Position numbers and translations under genes: made by a program. Source: Paraburkholderia tropica (lineage in GTDB: Bacteria; Pseudomonadota; Gammaproteobacteria; Burkholderiales; Burkholderiaceae). Taken from it: 64,000 nucleotides of DNA. The notes under the pieces are model-generated. The model saw nothing but the letters and a program-made list of their open reading frames with translations. It was not told where the DNA came from and did no database searches. This document shows, piece by piece, positions 27,421 through 35,320 of the stretch (positions within the stretch are counted from its first letter, which is position 1; each line of letters begins with the position of its first letter). The stretch is taken from the NCBI RefSeq assembly GCF_914484835.1, contig NZ_CAJZAR010000036.1, positions 62,001-126,000 of the forward strand. The letters are read 5' to 3'.

Positions 27421-29071
27421 CTTGCGGCTCCTCTTTGCGCACCGGCGGGCCGGCGAACACGGCTTCGAAGCTGCCGACCGACTTCATGTCGACTTCGAGC
27501 AGCACCGGGCCGTCGAACGCGATGCCTTCGCGGATCACGTCGTCGGCGTTATCGAGCGACGAGAGACGGAAATGCTTGAGGCCCAGGCTCGCGCAGAACT
27601 GCGAGAACTCCGGCTGGTGCAGATCGACGAACATGCGGCGGCCGCCGTACTGCGCGTCCTGAATGTTGCGGATCACGCCGTAGCACTGGTCGTTCATCAG
27701 CACGATCATGACGTTGGCCTTTTCCTGCACGGCCGTCGCGAGTTCGCCCACGTTGACCATCAGGCCGCCGTCGCCGACGAGGCAGACGGTCTTCGAAGCG
27801 GCGTTCGCAAGCGCCGCGCCGATCGCCATCTGCATGCCCTGGCCGATGCCGCCGCCCAGTGCGTGCACGCCCGCGCGCGGCGTGAAGATCTTCAGCAGGC
27901 GGTTGCCCCACGTGCTGTTCGAGATCGTGACGTCGCGCACCCAGTTGTAGTCGCGGCCCACGCCGCGTTGCAGCGCTTCGACGAGACGGCGATACGGGCC
28001 GAGACCCTTGGCCGTTTCGCTCACGGCGGTTTCGCGCGCGGCGGCGAGATCGGCGGCGAATTGCGGATCGACCTTGAGCTTGCCTTCGAGGCGCGTGGCG
28101 AGTGCGTCGAGCACGCGCGCGGCGTCGCCGTGCACGAAGAGTTCGTTGCGATAGCCGCGGTTATCGGCGAGCGCGTCGGCGTCGATACGATAGAGCGGCT
28201 GCGGCAGACCGAGCTTGTACTTGAGCGTTTCGTTGCCGCGCAGGCGCGAGCCCACCACCAGCATCGCATCGCAAGTCTTGTAGAGGCGCTCGACCGACGG
28301 GCTCACATTGAACGCGCCGAGCGACGCCGGATGATCTTCGGGCAGCACGCCGCGACCCTGCACGCTCGTCACCACGCCGAAGCCCAGCGCCACCAGACGC
28401 TCGACCGCGCTGCGCGCGTGACGCGTGCCGCCGCCGAGCCACAGCAGCGGACGCTTCGCCTTCGAGAGCGCGTTCGCCAGTTGTTCGACGCGCGCTTCGT
28501 CGTGCGTGAGCGTCGTGAGATGCGGCGCGGCCAGATCGGCGGGCCATTCGGTCAGCGCAGCCTGAATGTCGATCGGAATCTCGACGCTCACGGGGCCGCT
28601 CGGCGCCGTTTGCGCGACGCGCACGGCTTCGCGGATCGTCGGCAGTGCGGTTTCGACCGAGCGCACGCGATACGCGGCCTTCGAGATCGACGAGAGCATC
28701 GTCAATTGATCGGGTGCTTCGTGAATGTACGCGAGGTCCTGATCGAGATATTCGGTTTCGATCTGGCCGGTGATGTGCAGCAGCGCCGTGCCTGCCGTGA
28801 GCGCTTCGACCATCGCGCCCGCTGCGTTGCCCGCCGCCGTGCCCGTGCTCGTGAACGCCACGCCGAGGCCGCCCGAGACGCGCGCGAGGCCGTCGGCCAT
28901 GTTGACCGCGCCCGCTTCGCCGCGCGCGCCGACATAGCGGATGTTGCCGCGCACGCCGATGGCGTCGAGGATCGGCATGTTGTGAATCGAAATCACGCCG
29001 AACGCGGTTTGAACGCCGCATTGTTCGAGGAAGGCGGCGATCAGTTCGCCGACGGTGGTTTTATTAGACAT
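27404..29071 (-). CDS. Thiamine-pyrophosphate-dependent enzyme (acetolactate synthase/benzoylformate decarboxylase-like)
   Basis: 555 aa from ATG 29071; an ATG 24 bp upstream overlaps the GGAGG site. The catalytic Glu is Glu52 ([14 protein letters not shown]). The central domain has [12 protein letters not shown], and the TPP motif is [13 protein letters not shown]...NDQCYG. It lacks an obvious regulatory partner, so biosynthetic acetolactate synthase is unlikely. A 2-oxoacid decarboxylase or carboligase making or using an aldehyde is probable, with the next-but-one gene supplying an aldehyde dehydrogenase. Its start overlaps the preceding SDR gene by 8 bp. Confidence 0.88.
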   Translation of the reverse strand: MSNKTTVGELIAAFLEQCGVQTAFGVISIHNMPILDAIGVRGNIRYVGARGEAGAVNMADGLARVSGGLGVAFTSTGTAAGNAAGAMVEALTAGTALLHITGQIETEYLDQDLAYIHEAPDQLTMLSSISKAAYRVRSVETALPTIREAVRVAQTAPSGPVSVEIPIDIQAALTEWPADLAAPHLTTLTHDEARVEQLANALSKAKRPLLWLGGGTRHARSAVERLVALGFGVVTSVQGRGVLPEDHPASLGAFNVSPSVERLYKTCDAMLVVGSRLRGNETLKYKLGLPQPLYRIDADALADNRGYRNELFVHGDAARVLDALATRLEGKLKVDPQFAADLAAARETAVSETAKGLGPYRRLVEALQRGVGRDYNWVRDVTISNSTWGNRLLKIFTPRAGVHALGGGIGQGMQMAIGAALANAASKTVCLVGDGGLMVNVGELATAVQEKANVMIVLMNDQCYGVIRNIQDAQYGGRRMFVDLHQPEFSQFCASLGLKHFRLSSLDNADDVIREGIAFDGPVLLEVDMKSVGSFEAVFAGPPVRKEEPQDAQHA

Positions 29072-29882
29072 GACGTGCAACGCCTCCAGATACATCGATA
29101 TGACTGCCCGTCGTATAGGACGACAGGGACGTGGCCAGATAAAACAGGGCTTGCGCGGCTTCTTCGGGGCGACCGAAGCGGCCGAGCGGAATGTGTTTCT
29201 TGCGCGCGAGTTCGCCGGTCCAGTCCTGCCAGCTTTGACCGGCGGCCTGCGCGGCGGCGTCGTTCTCGTAGCGGCGGCGCCACTGGCCCGACTCGACGAT
29301 GCCGATCAGGATCGAGTTCACGCGGATCTGCTCGGGCGCGAGTTCGACCGCGAGCGACTTGATGAGACTGAGCACGCCCGCGCGCGCCGACGAAGTCGCC
29401 ACCATATGCGGCTCGGGTTGCAGCGCGAGCAGCGAGTTCACGCAGACGATCGACGCGTTTTGCCCTTGTTTTGCGGTGCTTTTCAGCATCGGCAGAAACG
29501 CGCGGGTCGGACGGATGATGCTGAAGTACTTGAGGTCGAGTTCTTCGCGCCACGCTTCGTCGGTGGTGTCCGCGAAGGTCGAGACGCGGCCCTGGCCTGC
29601 GTTGTTGACGAGCATGTCGGCGCGGCCGAAGCGCTGTTCGACGGCGCTCGCGAACGCGGCGACGTCGTTCGCGTCGAGCACGTCGCAACGCGCGGCCAGC
29701 AGTTGCGCCTGCGGATGGCGCTCGCGCAGTTCGCGTTCGGCGCGCGCGAGGCGGTCGCTGTCACGGCCGCAGATCGCGACCGAGGCGCCTGCCTGCAAAA
29801 AGAGTTCGGCGGTTGCGAGGCCGATGCCGGACGAACCGCCCGTGACCACCGCGACCTGGCCGCGCAAATCGAGTTGAATCAT
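29064..29882 (-). CDS. SDR-family protein with atypical active site
   Basis: 272 aa. The Rossmann motif VVTGGSSGIGLA and NNAG are normal, and Ser150 is in place (CVNS), but 13 residues later the catalytic Tyr is Thr163 and the Lys is Arg167 (VATSSARAGV in place of YxxSK). Similar SDRs with ATSxARAG exist, so this may be an established subgroup with another mechanism. RVNSILIGIVESGQW and DVSGGVAR complete the fold. Translationally coupled at both ends (4-bp overlap with the IclR gene, 8-bp with the TPP gene). Confidence 0.88.
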   Translation of the reverse strand: MIQLDLRGQVAVVTGGSSGIGLATAELFLQAGASVAICGRDSDRLARAERELRERHPQAQLLAARCDVLDANDVAAFASAVEQRFGRADMLVNNAGQGRVSTFADTTDEAWREELDLKYFSIIRPTRAFLPMLKSTAKQGQNASIVCVNSLLALQPEPHMVATSSARAGVLSLIKSLAVELAPEQIRVNSILIGIVESGQWRRRYENDAAAQAAGQSWQDWTGELARKKHIPLGRFGRPEEAAQALFYLATSLSSYTTGSHIDVSGGVARHV

Positions 29883-30763
29883 TTGATCCCCAGTGCCTTC
29901 ATGTACGACGTTTTCTTGCTGCCCGCAGCCTGCGAAGACTGACCGCGGTAATTGAGGCGCTTCGACAGTTCATCGGCTGCGTGGCGCACCTTGTCGATCA
30001 AGCCGTTGTCGAGCAGCGAGGTGTCGATGCCCGGACGCGGAATCGTGGTCGTCACCACGGCGGCGATGCCGCCCGTGTCGTTGCGCACGGGCGCCGACAC
30101 CACCGAGATGCCGCGCTCGAACGACGACTCGCTCACGGCATAGCCGCGTTCGGCGTCTTCGCGAATGCGTTCAAACAGTTCTTCGACCGTGTCCGGCGTC
30201 GAGGGCGTGAAGCGTTCGAGCTGCGGCTCGGGATAGAGCGCGCGCAGGTCGTCGAGCGTGAGATCGCCCATCAGCACCTGGCCGTGCGTGGTGGCGTGCG
30301 CGGGCAGACGCGTGCCCACGTTCACCTTCACCGAGCTGAAGATCGGCGCGTGGCTTTGCGCCTTCGCGACGAACACGATGTCGCGTCCGTCGCGGATCAC
30401 GATGTGCGTGGTGAGGCCGGTGGCGTCGCGCAGCGCTTCGATCAGCGGCAGGCCGAGATCGGTCAGTTCGAGCGAGCTTAGATATTCGAAGCCGAGGCGC
30501 AGCACGGCTACGCCCAGGCGATAGTTGCGATCGCGGTCGGCGCGTTCGAGAAAGCCGAGCGATTCGAGCGTCTGCAACAGACGGAACACCGTCGTGCGCG
30601 GAATGCCGAGGCGGCGCGACAGTTCGGGCGCGTCGAGCACCGGCTCGCGCGGCGAGAATTCGGTGAGAATGCGCAGCCCCCGTTCCAGACCCGGCACGCG
30701 ATAGCTGGTGTCGTTGCGGTCTTCGTCGGCGTCGGGGGACGCGCTGGCGAGGTCGGGTGTCAT
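29879..30763 (-). CDS. IclR-family transcriptional regulator inside the catabolic operon
   Basis: 294 aa. N-terminal winged helix (YRVPGLERGLRILTEFS...LSRRLGIPRTTVFRLLQTLESLGF) and a C-terminal IclR effector domain (VFVAKAQSHAPIFSS, VGTRLPAHATTHGQVLM, GYAVSESSFERGISVVSAPV). It probably senses the pathway substrate or an intermediate. Co-transcribed with the enzymes: the hydrolase gene ends 14 bp before it and the SDR gene overlaps its stop. It is strikingly similar to the second IclR at 36497 (most of the length matches residue by residue), a recent duplication. Confidence 0.93.
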   Translation of the reverse strand: MTPDLASASPDADEDRNDTSYRVPGLERGLRILTEFSPREPVLDAPELSRRLGIPRTTVFRLLQTLESLGFLERADRDRNYRLGVAVLRLGFEYLSSLELTDLGLPLIEALRDATGLTTHIVIRDGRDIVFVAKAQSHAPIFSSVKVNVGTRLPAHATTHGQVLMGDLTLDDLRALYPEPQLERFTPSTPDTVEELFERIREDAERGYAVSESSFERGISVVSAPVRNDTGGIAAVVTTTIPRPGIDTSLLDNGLIDKVRHAADELSKRLNYRGQSSQAAGSKKTSYMKALGIK

Positions 30764-30777
30764 TCTTTAAGGGTTCC

Positions 30778-31665
30778 TTAATGTGCGCGGCAAAAGGCGT
30801 CGAGCAACGCGCTGTACGCAGCCGGTTGTTCGATATAGCCCGCGTGGCCCGCGCGCGGCACGGTCTGAAACGGCGCCTGCGCGACTTGCGCGAGCCGTTC
30901 GCAGGCGGGCGGCGGCGTGATGGTGTCGTCGGCGCCGACGGCCACGGCCATCGGCACGCTATTCACGCAGCGCGCGAGGTCGGCGGCGAGGTCGGCGTTC
31001 GCGAGCAGATGCGTGGCCTGCGCGTAACCGTGAGGGATCACGCGCGCCATGTTCCAGCGCACCCACGCGCGCGCGGCGTCGTCGGCGTGCGCGGACAGCA
31101 TGTTGGCGCTGCGCTTTTCGGCGAGCCCTTGCGGGCCGAGTTCGGCGAGCATGGCGAGGCGCGCGTCGCGCTTGTCGGCGCGCACTTGCGGGTCCGCCGC
31201 GCCATAACCGCCGGCGGGAGAAATCAGCAGCAGACCGCTCACACGCTGCGGATGCGCCGCGGCGAACGCGCCCGCGATGATCGCGCCGAGCGAATGGCCG
31301 ACCAGCACGCAGCGCGCGATGCCGAGCGCGTCGAGCCAGTCCGCCAGCACCTGCGCGTAATCGGCGGCGAGCGGCGACGCGCTCGCGACCGGCGTGGACG
31401 CGCCGTAACCGGGCGCGTCCCAGGCGAGCACGCGACGGCTCGCGCCCAGCGTTTCCATCTGCTGCACCCACGAAGCCGCGCCCGAACCGATGCCATGCAG
31501 CAGGACGAGCGGCAGCGCCTCGTTGCCGTCTTCACTGCCTGCGCCCGGCGCTTCGCGATAGCTCACGACGGCCTCGCCCGCTTGCGCGTGGCGCGGCGCA
31601 AAGCGCGCGAGCCGCGTGTCGAGCGTGGCGGCTGATGAGGCGTCGGTGAGCATCGCGTCGTTCAT
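30778..31665 (-). CDS. Alpha/beta hydrolase (possible meta-cleavage product hydrolase)
   Basis: 295 aa from ATG 31665; an in-frame TTG lies 21 bp upstream. LVLLHGIGSGAASW forms the oxyanion region, GHSLGAIIAG carries the nucleophile Ser, AVGADDTITPP the Asp and RAGHAGYIEQP the His. BphD/MhpC-like hydrolases and beta-ketoadipate enol-lactone hydrolases share this layout. With a VOC dioxygenase in the same operon, hydrolysis of a ring-cleavage product is the simplest role. Confidence 0.87.
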   Translation of the reverse strand: MNDAMLTDASSAATLDTRLARFAPRHAQAGEAVVSYREAPGAGSEDGNEALPLVLLHGIGSGAASWVQQMETLGASRRVLAWDAPGYGASTPVASASPLAADYAQVLADWLDALGIARCVLVGHSLGAIIAGAFAAAHPQRVSGLLLISPAGGYGAADPQVRADKRDARLAMLAELGPQGLAEKRSANMLSAHADDAARAWVRWNMARVIPHGYAQATHLLANADLAADLARCVNSVPMAVAVGADDTITPPPACERLAQVAQAPFQTVPRAGHAGYIEQPAAYSALLDAFCRAH

Positions 31666-31729
31666 GGTTTCGGTGTTGGCTTGCAACTTCGGTTCGCAAC
31701 TTCGTCAGGTGTACAGATTGATCGCTTGT

Positions 31730-32266
31730 TTACTTCTGTTCGCGCTTGATCTTCGCGAGCGGCGAATCGGGCGGATACGTCGGCGTGATCGGCTTCGACG
31801 AACCGAGCATCACGCACATCAGCGCATCTTCCTCGCCGATGTTGATTTCCGTGCGATACACGCCCGGCGGCACCGAGATCAGGTCGCGCTCGCCGAGCAC
31901 GGCTTCCCACGTTTCGCCGTCCTTCTCGCAGATCACCTTCATCTTGCCGCGCAGCACGAAGAAGATTTCTTCGACGTCGATATGGATATGGCTCGGGCCG
32001 ATGTTGCCGGCCGGGATCACCATCGTCGAGAACGTGAAGCCGCCCGACGGCACGGTGTTGCTGTCCTTCGACACGCCGGTGCCGCCCGTGCCCACGTAGC
32101 GCATTTGCGCGCGGCGGTACTTCGGGTCGTAGTCGGCCTGGAACTTCAGCGCGTCCCAGTCGTAGCGGCGCGTTTCATAGCGCGCCACGCGGCTGTTCAT
32201 CCAGTCATCAAAACTCGCTTCGGCGGGACGGTCCCACGACTTGCGCTCGAGATCGGCATCGGCCAT
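31730..32266 (-). CDS. Cupin-domain protein
   Basis: 178 aa from ATG 32266 with AAGGAG 6 nt upstream. One cupin barrel: GPSHIHIDVEEIFFVLRGKMKV carries two His and a Glu for metal binding, and LISVPPGVYRTEIN is the second motif. Could be a dioxygenase or isomerase acting on a hydroxylated aromatic, or a small-molecule binder. Lies between the SDR and hydrolase genes (58- and 64-bp gaps). Confidence 0.85.
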   Translation of the reverse strand: MADADLERKSWDRPAEASFDDWMNSRVARYETRRYDWDALKFQADYDPKYRRAQMRYVGTGGTGVSKDSNTVPSGGFTFSTMVIPAGNIGPSHIHIDVEEIFFVLRGKMKVICEKDGETWEAVLGERDLISVPPGVYRTEINIGEEDALMCVMLGSSKPITPTYPPDSPLAKIKREQK

Positions 32267-32324
32267 CGTTTTCTCCTTGGGTTCTTTCAAACGTTCTCGC
32301 GAACGGATAGTCAACTCGTCGATA

Positions 32325-33125
32325 TCAATTCATCACGAAGCCGCCGTTCACGGGCAGCAACTGCCCGGTCACGAAACGCGCGGCGTCGGTCAGCAAAAAC
32401 AGCACGGGGCCGGTCACGTCCTCGGGAACCTGGGCGCGTTGCAGCGCACGGCCGTCGAGGTAGAACGCGTGGCGCTCGGCCGGCACGTAAGCGGTGGCTT
32501 CCACTTCGGTGAGGCCCGGCGCGATGGCGTTGACGGTGATGCCCTGCGCGCCGAATTCGCGCGCGAGCGAGTGCGTCATCGCGATCACGGCGCCCTTGCT
32601 GGCCACGTAGGCGAGCAGCTTGGGCGCGCCCCACAGCGCGGTGTCCGAAGCGATATTGACGATCGCGCCCCGGCCCGACTCCGCGAGAAAGCGCTGCGCC
32701 GCCGTGCACATGAGCCAGGTGCCGCGCACGTTCACGTCCATCACGGCGTCCCACGTCGGCACGCTGATTTCATGCGCGAACTTGCCGCCTGAGTTCGTGA
32801 TGGCCGCGTTGTTGATGAGCGCGTCGATGCCGCCCATGCGCTGCGCCGCGCCTTCGACGAAGGCCGCGATGCTCTCGGGCTGCGCAAGATCGAGCGCCGC
32901 GAACGCGACGTCGTGACCTTGCGCCGCGAGCGATTGCGCGAGCGCTTCGCCCGCTTCGTGCAGCACGTCGCCGAACACGACGCGCGCACCGGCTGCCGCG
33001 AGCGTCGTGACGAACGCCGCGCCGAGTCCGCGCGCGCCGCCCGTGACGATCACGCGACGGCCCGCGAGCGCGCCTTGTGTCGCGCTTTGTGTCGCGCTTT
33101 GTGCCGATGGGCCGGACTCACGCAT
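32325..33125 (-). CDS. SDR-family oxidoreductase (probable cis-dihydrodiol or alcohol dehydrogenase)
   Basis: 266 aa, classical SDR: VIVTGGARGLGAAF, NNAAI, Ser in NIASD, and the active-site YVASKGAV. C-terminal TGQLLPVNGGFVMN. It directly follows the Rieske oxygenase gene with an 8-bp overlap, the usual place for a cis-dihydrodiol dehydrogenase that rearomatises the dioxygenase product to a catechol. Substrate not readable from sequence. Confidence 0.9.
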   Translation of the reverse strand: MRESGPSAQSATQSATQGALAGRRVIVTGGARGLGAAFVTTLAAAGARVVFGDVLHEAGEALAQSLAAQGHDVAFAALDLAQPESIAAFVEGAAQRMGGIDALINNAAITNSGGKFAHEISVPTWDAVMDVNVRGTWLMCTAAQRFLAESGRGAIVNIASDTALWGAPKLLAYVASKGAVIAMTHSLAREFGAQGITVNAIAPGLTEVEATAYVPAERHAFYLDGRALQRAQVPEDVTGPVLFLLTDAARFVTGQLLPVNGGFVMN

Positions 33126-34203
33126 GGCTGTGGCTCTCGGCTTGCGCGTCGGCGGGCTGCTGCGCGCGGAACGCTTCGAGATCGGCGAAATGCTGCTGCG
33201 CGCGCTGGCGCAGCATGCGGCGCACGCGCGTCATGCCCACGTCGTGCTGATAGAGGAATTCCTGATCGCGCGCGTTCGGCGCCATGCTTTCGAGCACGTA
33301 GCGGTCTTGTTCGAGCACGGCCCAATGCAGACCTTCGAGGCGGTTGCGATACATGAAGCGCCATGCGTCGCGCTGCCAGCCCTGCACCTTGCGCGTGCGC
33401 CAGAAGTACACCTGGCAGTTGTCCGCGTCGACGGGCACCGCGAAGCCGATGATGCCGAAGTTGCCGCCCGGGCCGAACTTCTTCTTGTACGGAATTTCCA
33501 GACGCATCCACAGGCAGCCGGTTTCGCCCAGTTCGACCCAGTCGAAGTTGACGTCGCGCTGGCCGACCTTTTCGAACACGAGGCCCGAGTCGGTTTTGCG
33601 CACGCGCATGTCGGCCTGCTTGTCGCCTTCGGCCATCGAGTGCGACGTGGCGTGCAGATACGCGCCGTGCATCGGGTCCATGACGTTGTCGATCGCGTAC
33701 TGGTAATTGCACTTCCAGTTCGACATGCACAGGAAGCTCGCGTATTCCTCGCCCACGAGTTCTTCCGGCAGTTGCAGCGGCGCGGGTTCCTTGTGCGCGT
33801 CGTCGCCGAACCACAGGAACACGGCGCCTGCATGCTCTTGCGCCGGGTACGACTTCACGCACTTCTGGCCTTCGAGCGGGCACGCCGACACGGCCGGCAC
33901 GCTCTGCACGGTGCCGCTGCCGTCGACTTCGATGCCGTGATACCAGCACGCCACGCGGTTGCCCAGATTCCAGCCGAGCGACAGGCGCGCGCCACGGTGC
34001 GGGCAGCGATCTTCGAGTGCGTGGACCTGGCCGTCCTGATCGCGCCACAGCACGATCTGTTCGCCGAGGCGCGTGATGCCGATGGGCGCGTTACCGACTT
34101 GCCAGCTCGGCGCGACGGGATACCAGTAGTTCTTGATGCCGCGGTCGAGATAGGCGCGGATCGGATCGGCGCTCGCTGCGGTTTCGGTCGTGGGGGACGT
34201 CAT
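33118..34203 (-). CDS. Rieske non-heme iron oxygenase, alpha subunit
   Basis: 361 aa. Rieske cluster ligands Cys67, His69, Cys86, His89 (CPHRGA...CWYHG); mononuclear iron site with Asp176-Pro-Met-His179-x4-His184 in DNVMDPMHGAYLH. No beta-subunit gene is present and the length matches homotrimeric alpha-only enzymes (vanillate demethylase, salicylate- or carbazole-type). It hydroxylates or demethylates an aromatic ring using electrons from the ferredoxin at 34554 and reductase at 22758. Key enzyme of the operon. Confidence 0.93.
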   Translation of the reverse strand: MTSPTTETAASADPIRAYLDRGIKNYWYPVAPSWQVGNAPIGITRLGEQIVLWRDQDGQVHALEDRCPHRGARLSLGWNLGNRVACWYHGIEVDGSGTVQSVPAVSACPLEGQKCVKSYPAQEHAGAVFLWFGDDAHKEPAPLQLPEELVGEEYASFLCMSNWKCNYQYAIDNVMDPMHGAYLHATSHSMAEGDKQADMRVRKTDSGLVFEKVGQRDVNFDWVELGETGCLWMRLEIPYKKKFGPGGNFGIIGFAVPVDADNCQVYFWRTRKVQGWQRDAWRFMYRNRLEGLHWAVLEQDRYVLESMAPNARDQEFLYQHDVGMTRVRRMLRQRAQQHFADLEAFRAQQPADAQAESHSHA

Positions 34204-34240
34204 GATGAGGACTCCGTATTCTTGTTGGCCCGACGCGCGC

Positions 34241-34552
34241 TTATTCGGCGAGCAGACGGAATTCGGCGGCGAGGCGTTCCGCGTTCCAGGCCGCGCCTTC
34301 GGGCGTGCGCAAACCGATGCGGTTCAAACCGGCGACCACGTCGTCGAGTTCGGTGGCGCCCGCTTCGAAGACTTGTTCGAGCGCGTCGCCGAAGTCGTTT
34401 TCGTATTGGGTCGGCTCGGCCTTGCGGTTTTGCCAGATCATGTTTTCGGTCTGGCCCGGCTGCTCGATCACGCCTTTACCGGCGACGTTATTGGGTTGCG
34501 GCGCGACCCAGGGCTTGAGCATCGGATTGAAATTCACAGGGACTTCACGCAT
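34241..34552 (-). CDS. Small recombinase-like helix-turn-helix domain protein
   Basis: 103 aa from ATG 34552 with AGGTGG upstream; a GTG at 34582 is the only in-frame alternative. The C-terminal half (VVAGLNRIGLRTPEGAAWNAERLAAEFRLL) resembles the small helical domain of serine recombinases (LNxxGxRTPxGxxW), while the N-terminal half is Pro/Asn-rich. Nested between Rieske ferredoxin and oxygenase genes, so it may be an accessory factor for the oxygenase or a regulator. Function unknown. Confidence 0.75.
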   Translation of the reverse strand: MREVPVNFNPMLKPWVAPQPNNVAGKGVIEQPGQTENMIWQNRKAEPTQYENDFGDALEQVFEAGATELDDVVAGLNRIGLRTPEGAAWNAERLAAEFRLLAE

Positions 34553-34553
34553 G

Positions 34554-34868
34554 TCATTCCACCTTGATCTGGATTTCTTCACCGGCGAGACGCACGGCGT
34601 ATTGCTTCAGCGCGCGGCCGCCCGGGCCTTTGATGCACTCGCCGCTCTTGATGTCGAACACGGCTTCGTGCAGCGGGCATTCCACCGTGCCTTCGTCGAC
34701 GAAACCTTGCGTCAGCAGCGCGTACGCGTGCGGGCAGACGTTTTCGAGCGCGTAGACCTCGTCGCCCACCTTGTAGATGCCGATTTCAGTGCCGTCGAGC
34801 TTGTACTCGATCGGCGCGTCTTCGGTCAGATCGCCGGCATGCCCGGCACAGCGCCATTGTTCAGCCAT
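34554..34868 (-). CDS. Rieske [2Fe-2S] ferredoxin
   Basis: 104 aa. Cluster ligands Cys45, His47 (CPHAYA) and Cys64, His67 (CPLHEAVFD), spacing typical of BphA3-like ferredoxins. It shuttles electrons from the FAD reductase to the oxygenase. First gene of the operon; AAGGTGAG lies 3 nt upstream of ATG 34868, and the promoter and IclR-like site lie immediately upstream. Confidence 0.95.
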   Translation of the reverse strand: MAEQWRCAGHAGDLTEDAPIEYKLDGTEIGIYKVGDEVYALENVCPHAYALLTQGFVDEGTVECPLHEAVFDIKSGECIKGPGGRALKQYAVRLAGEEIQIKVE

Positions 34869-34892
34869 TTCTCACCTTTCCTGAAGCAACCG

Positions 34893-34910
34893 TGTTCCAT
34901 ACGCGGAACA
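34893..34910. promoter_or_regulatory. IclR-type operator candidate
   Basis: TGTTCCATACGCGGAACA is a perfect 6-bp inverted repeat with a 6-bp centre, the usual shape of IclR-family sites. It lies about 10-30 bp downstream of the predicted transcription start of the Rieske operon and 25 bp from the ferredoxin start codon, a position suited to repression. Confidence 0.6.
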
Positions 34911-34927
34911 GTAGTTTATGTATGGTC

Positions 34928-34933
34928 ATTATA
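34928..34933 (-). promoter_or_regulatory. -10 element of the Rieske operon promoter
   Basis: A perfect TATAAT on the minus strand, about 60 bp upstream of the ferredoxin ATG. No good TTGACA is found 17 bp upstream (T-rich instead), so the promoter may need an activator or depend on a T-rich UP-like element. Confidence 0.5.
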
Positions 34934-35320
34934 GAAGTCTGGCCGGGAGGAAAAAATAAAAATCCAGCGCTCCTGGGGAAAACACTGAGCCTGTCTTCAA
35001 AAGGGTCGGCCAAGCACTCGTCGAGGACGCCGAAACAGTTGCCAAAACGCTTACGGTGCAAGTGCTTAGGTATCGAGGACGGGTTTGTCCACGCTTGCCC
35101 ACCCAGGGGAACCACTCTCCCGAAAAAGTATTTTGGCGTCTCGTGCAAGTCTCTATACTTTCCATAGGCAGCACGCTTGTCCATAGGTGAAACATACGAC
35201 GGACAAAAAAGAAAAGCAAAGCGGCCATCGCATCGAGGGGTTGGGTCTAGCGGTTCCGGACAGGCTTTCAAGGCCATTTCACCGGAGCCGGTCATTCGTC
35301 TTACGATCAGGAGTCCAAAG

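Larger units (their letters stand above)
34869..35320. other. Divergent control region of catabolic operon and porin
   Basis: 452 bp, distinctly AT-richer than its surroundings, no credible gene. It carries the operon promoter and palindrome at 34893-34933. Towards the porin, TATACT at 35154-35159 with a weak TTTTGG at 35131-35136 (17-bp spacing) may be its promoter. GTCCATAGG-like words occur twice near 35160-35190. Confidence 0.55.
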
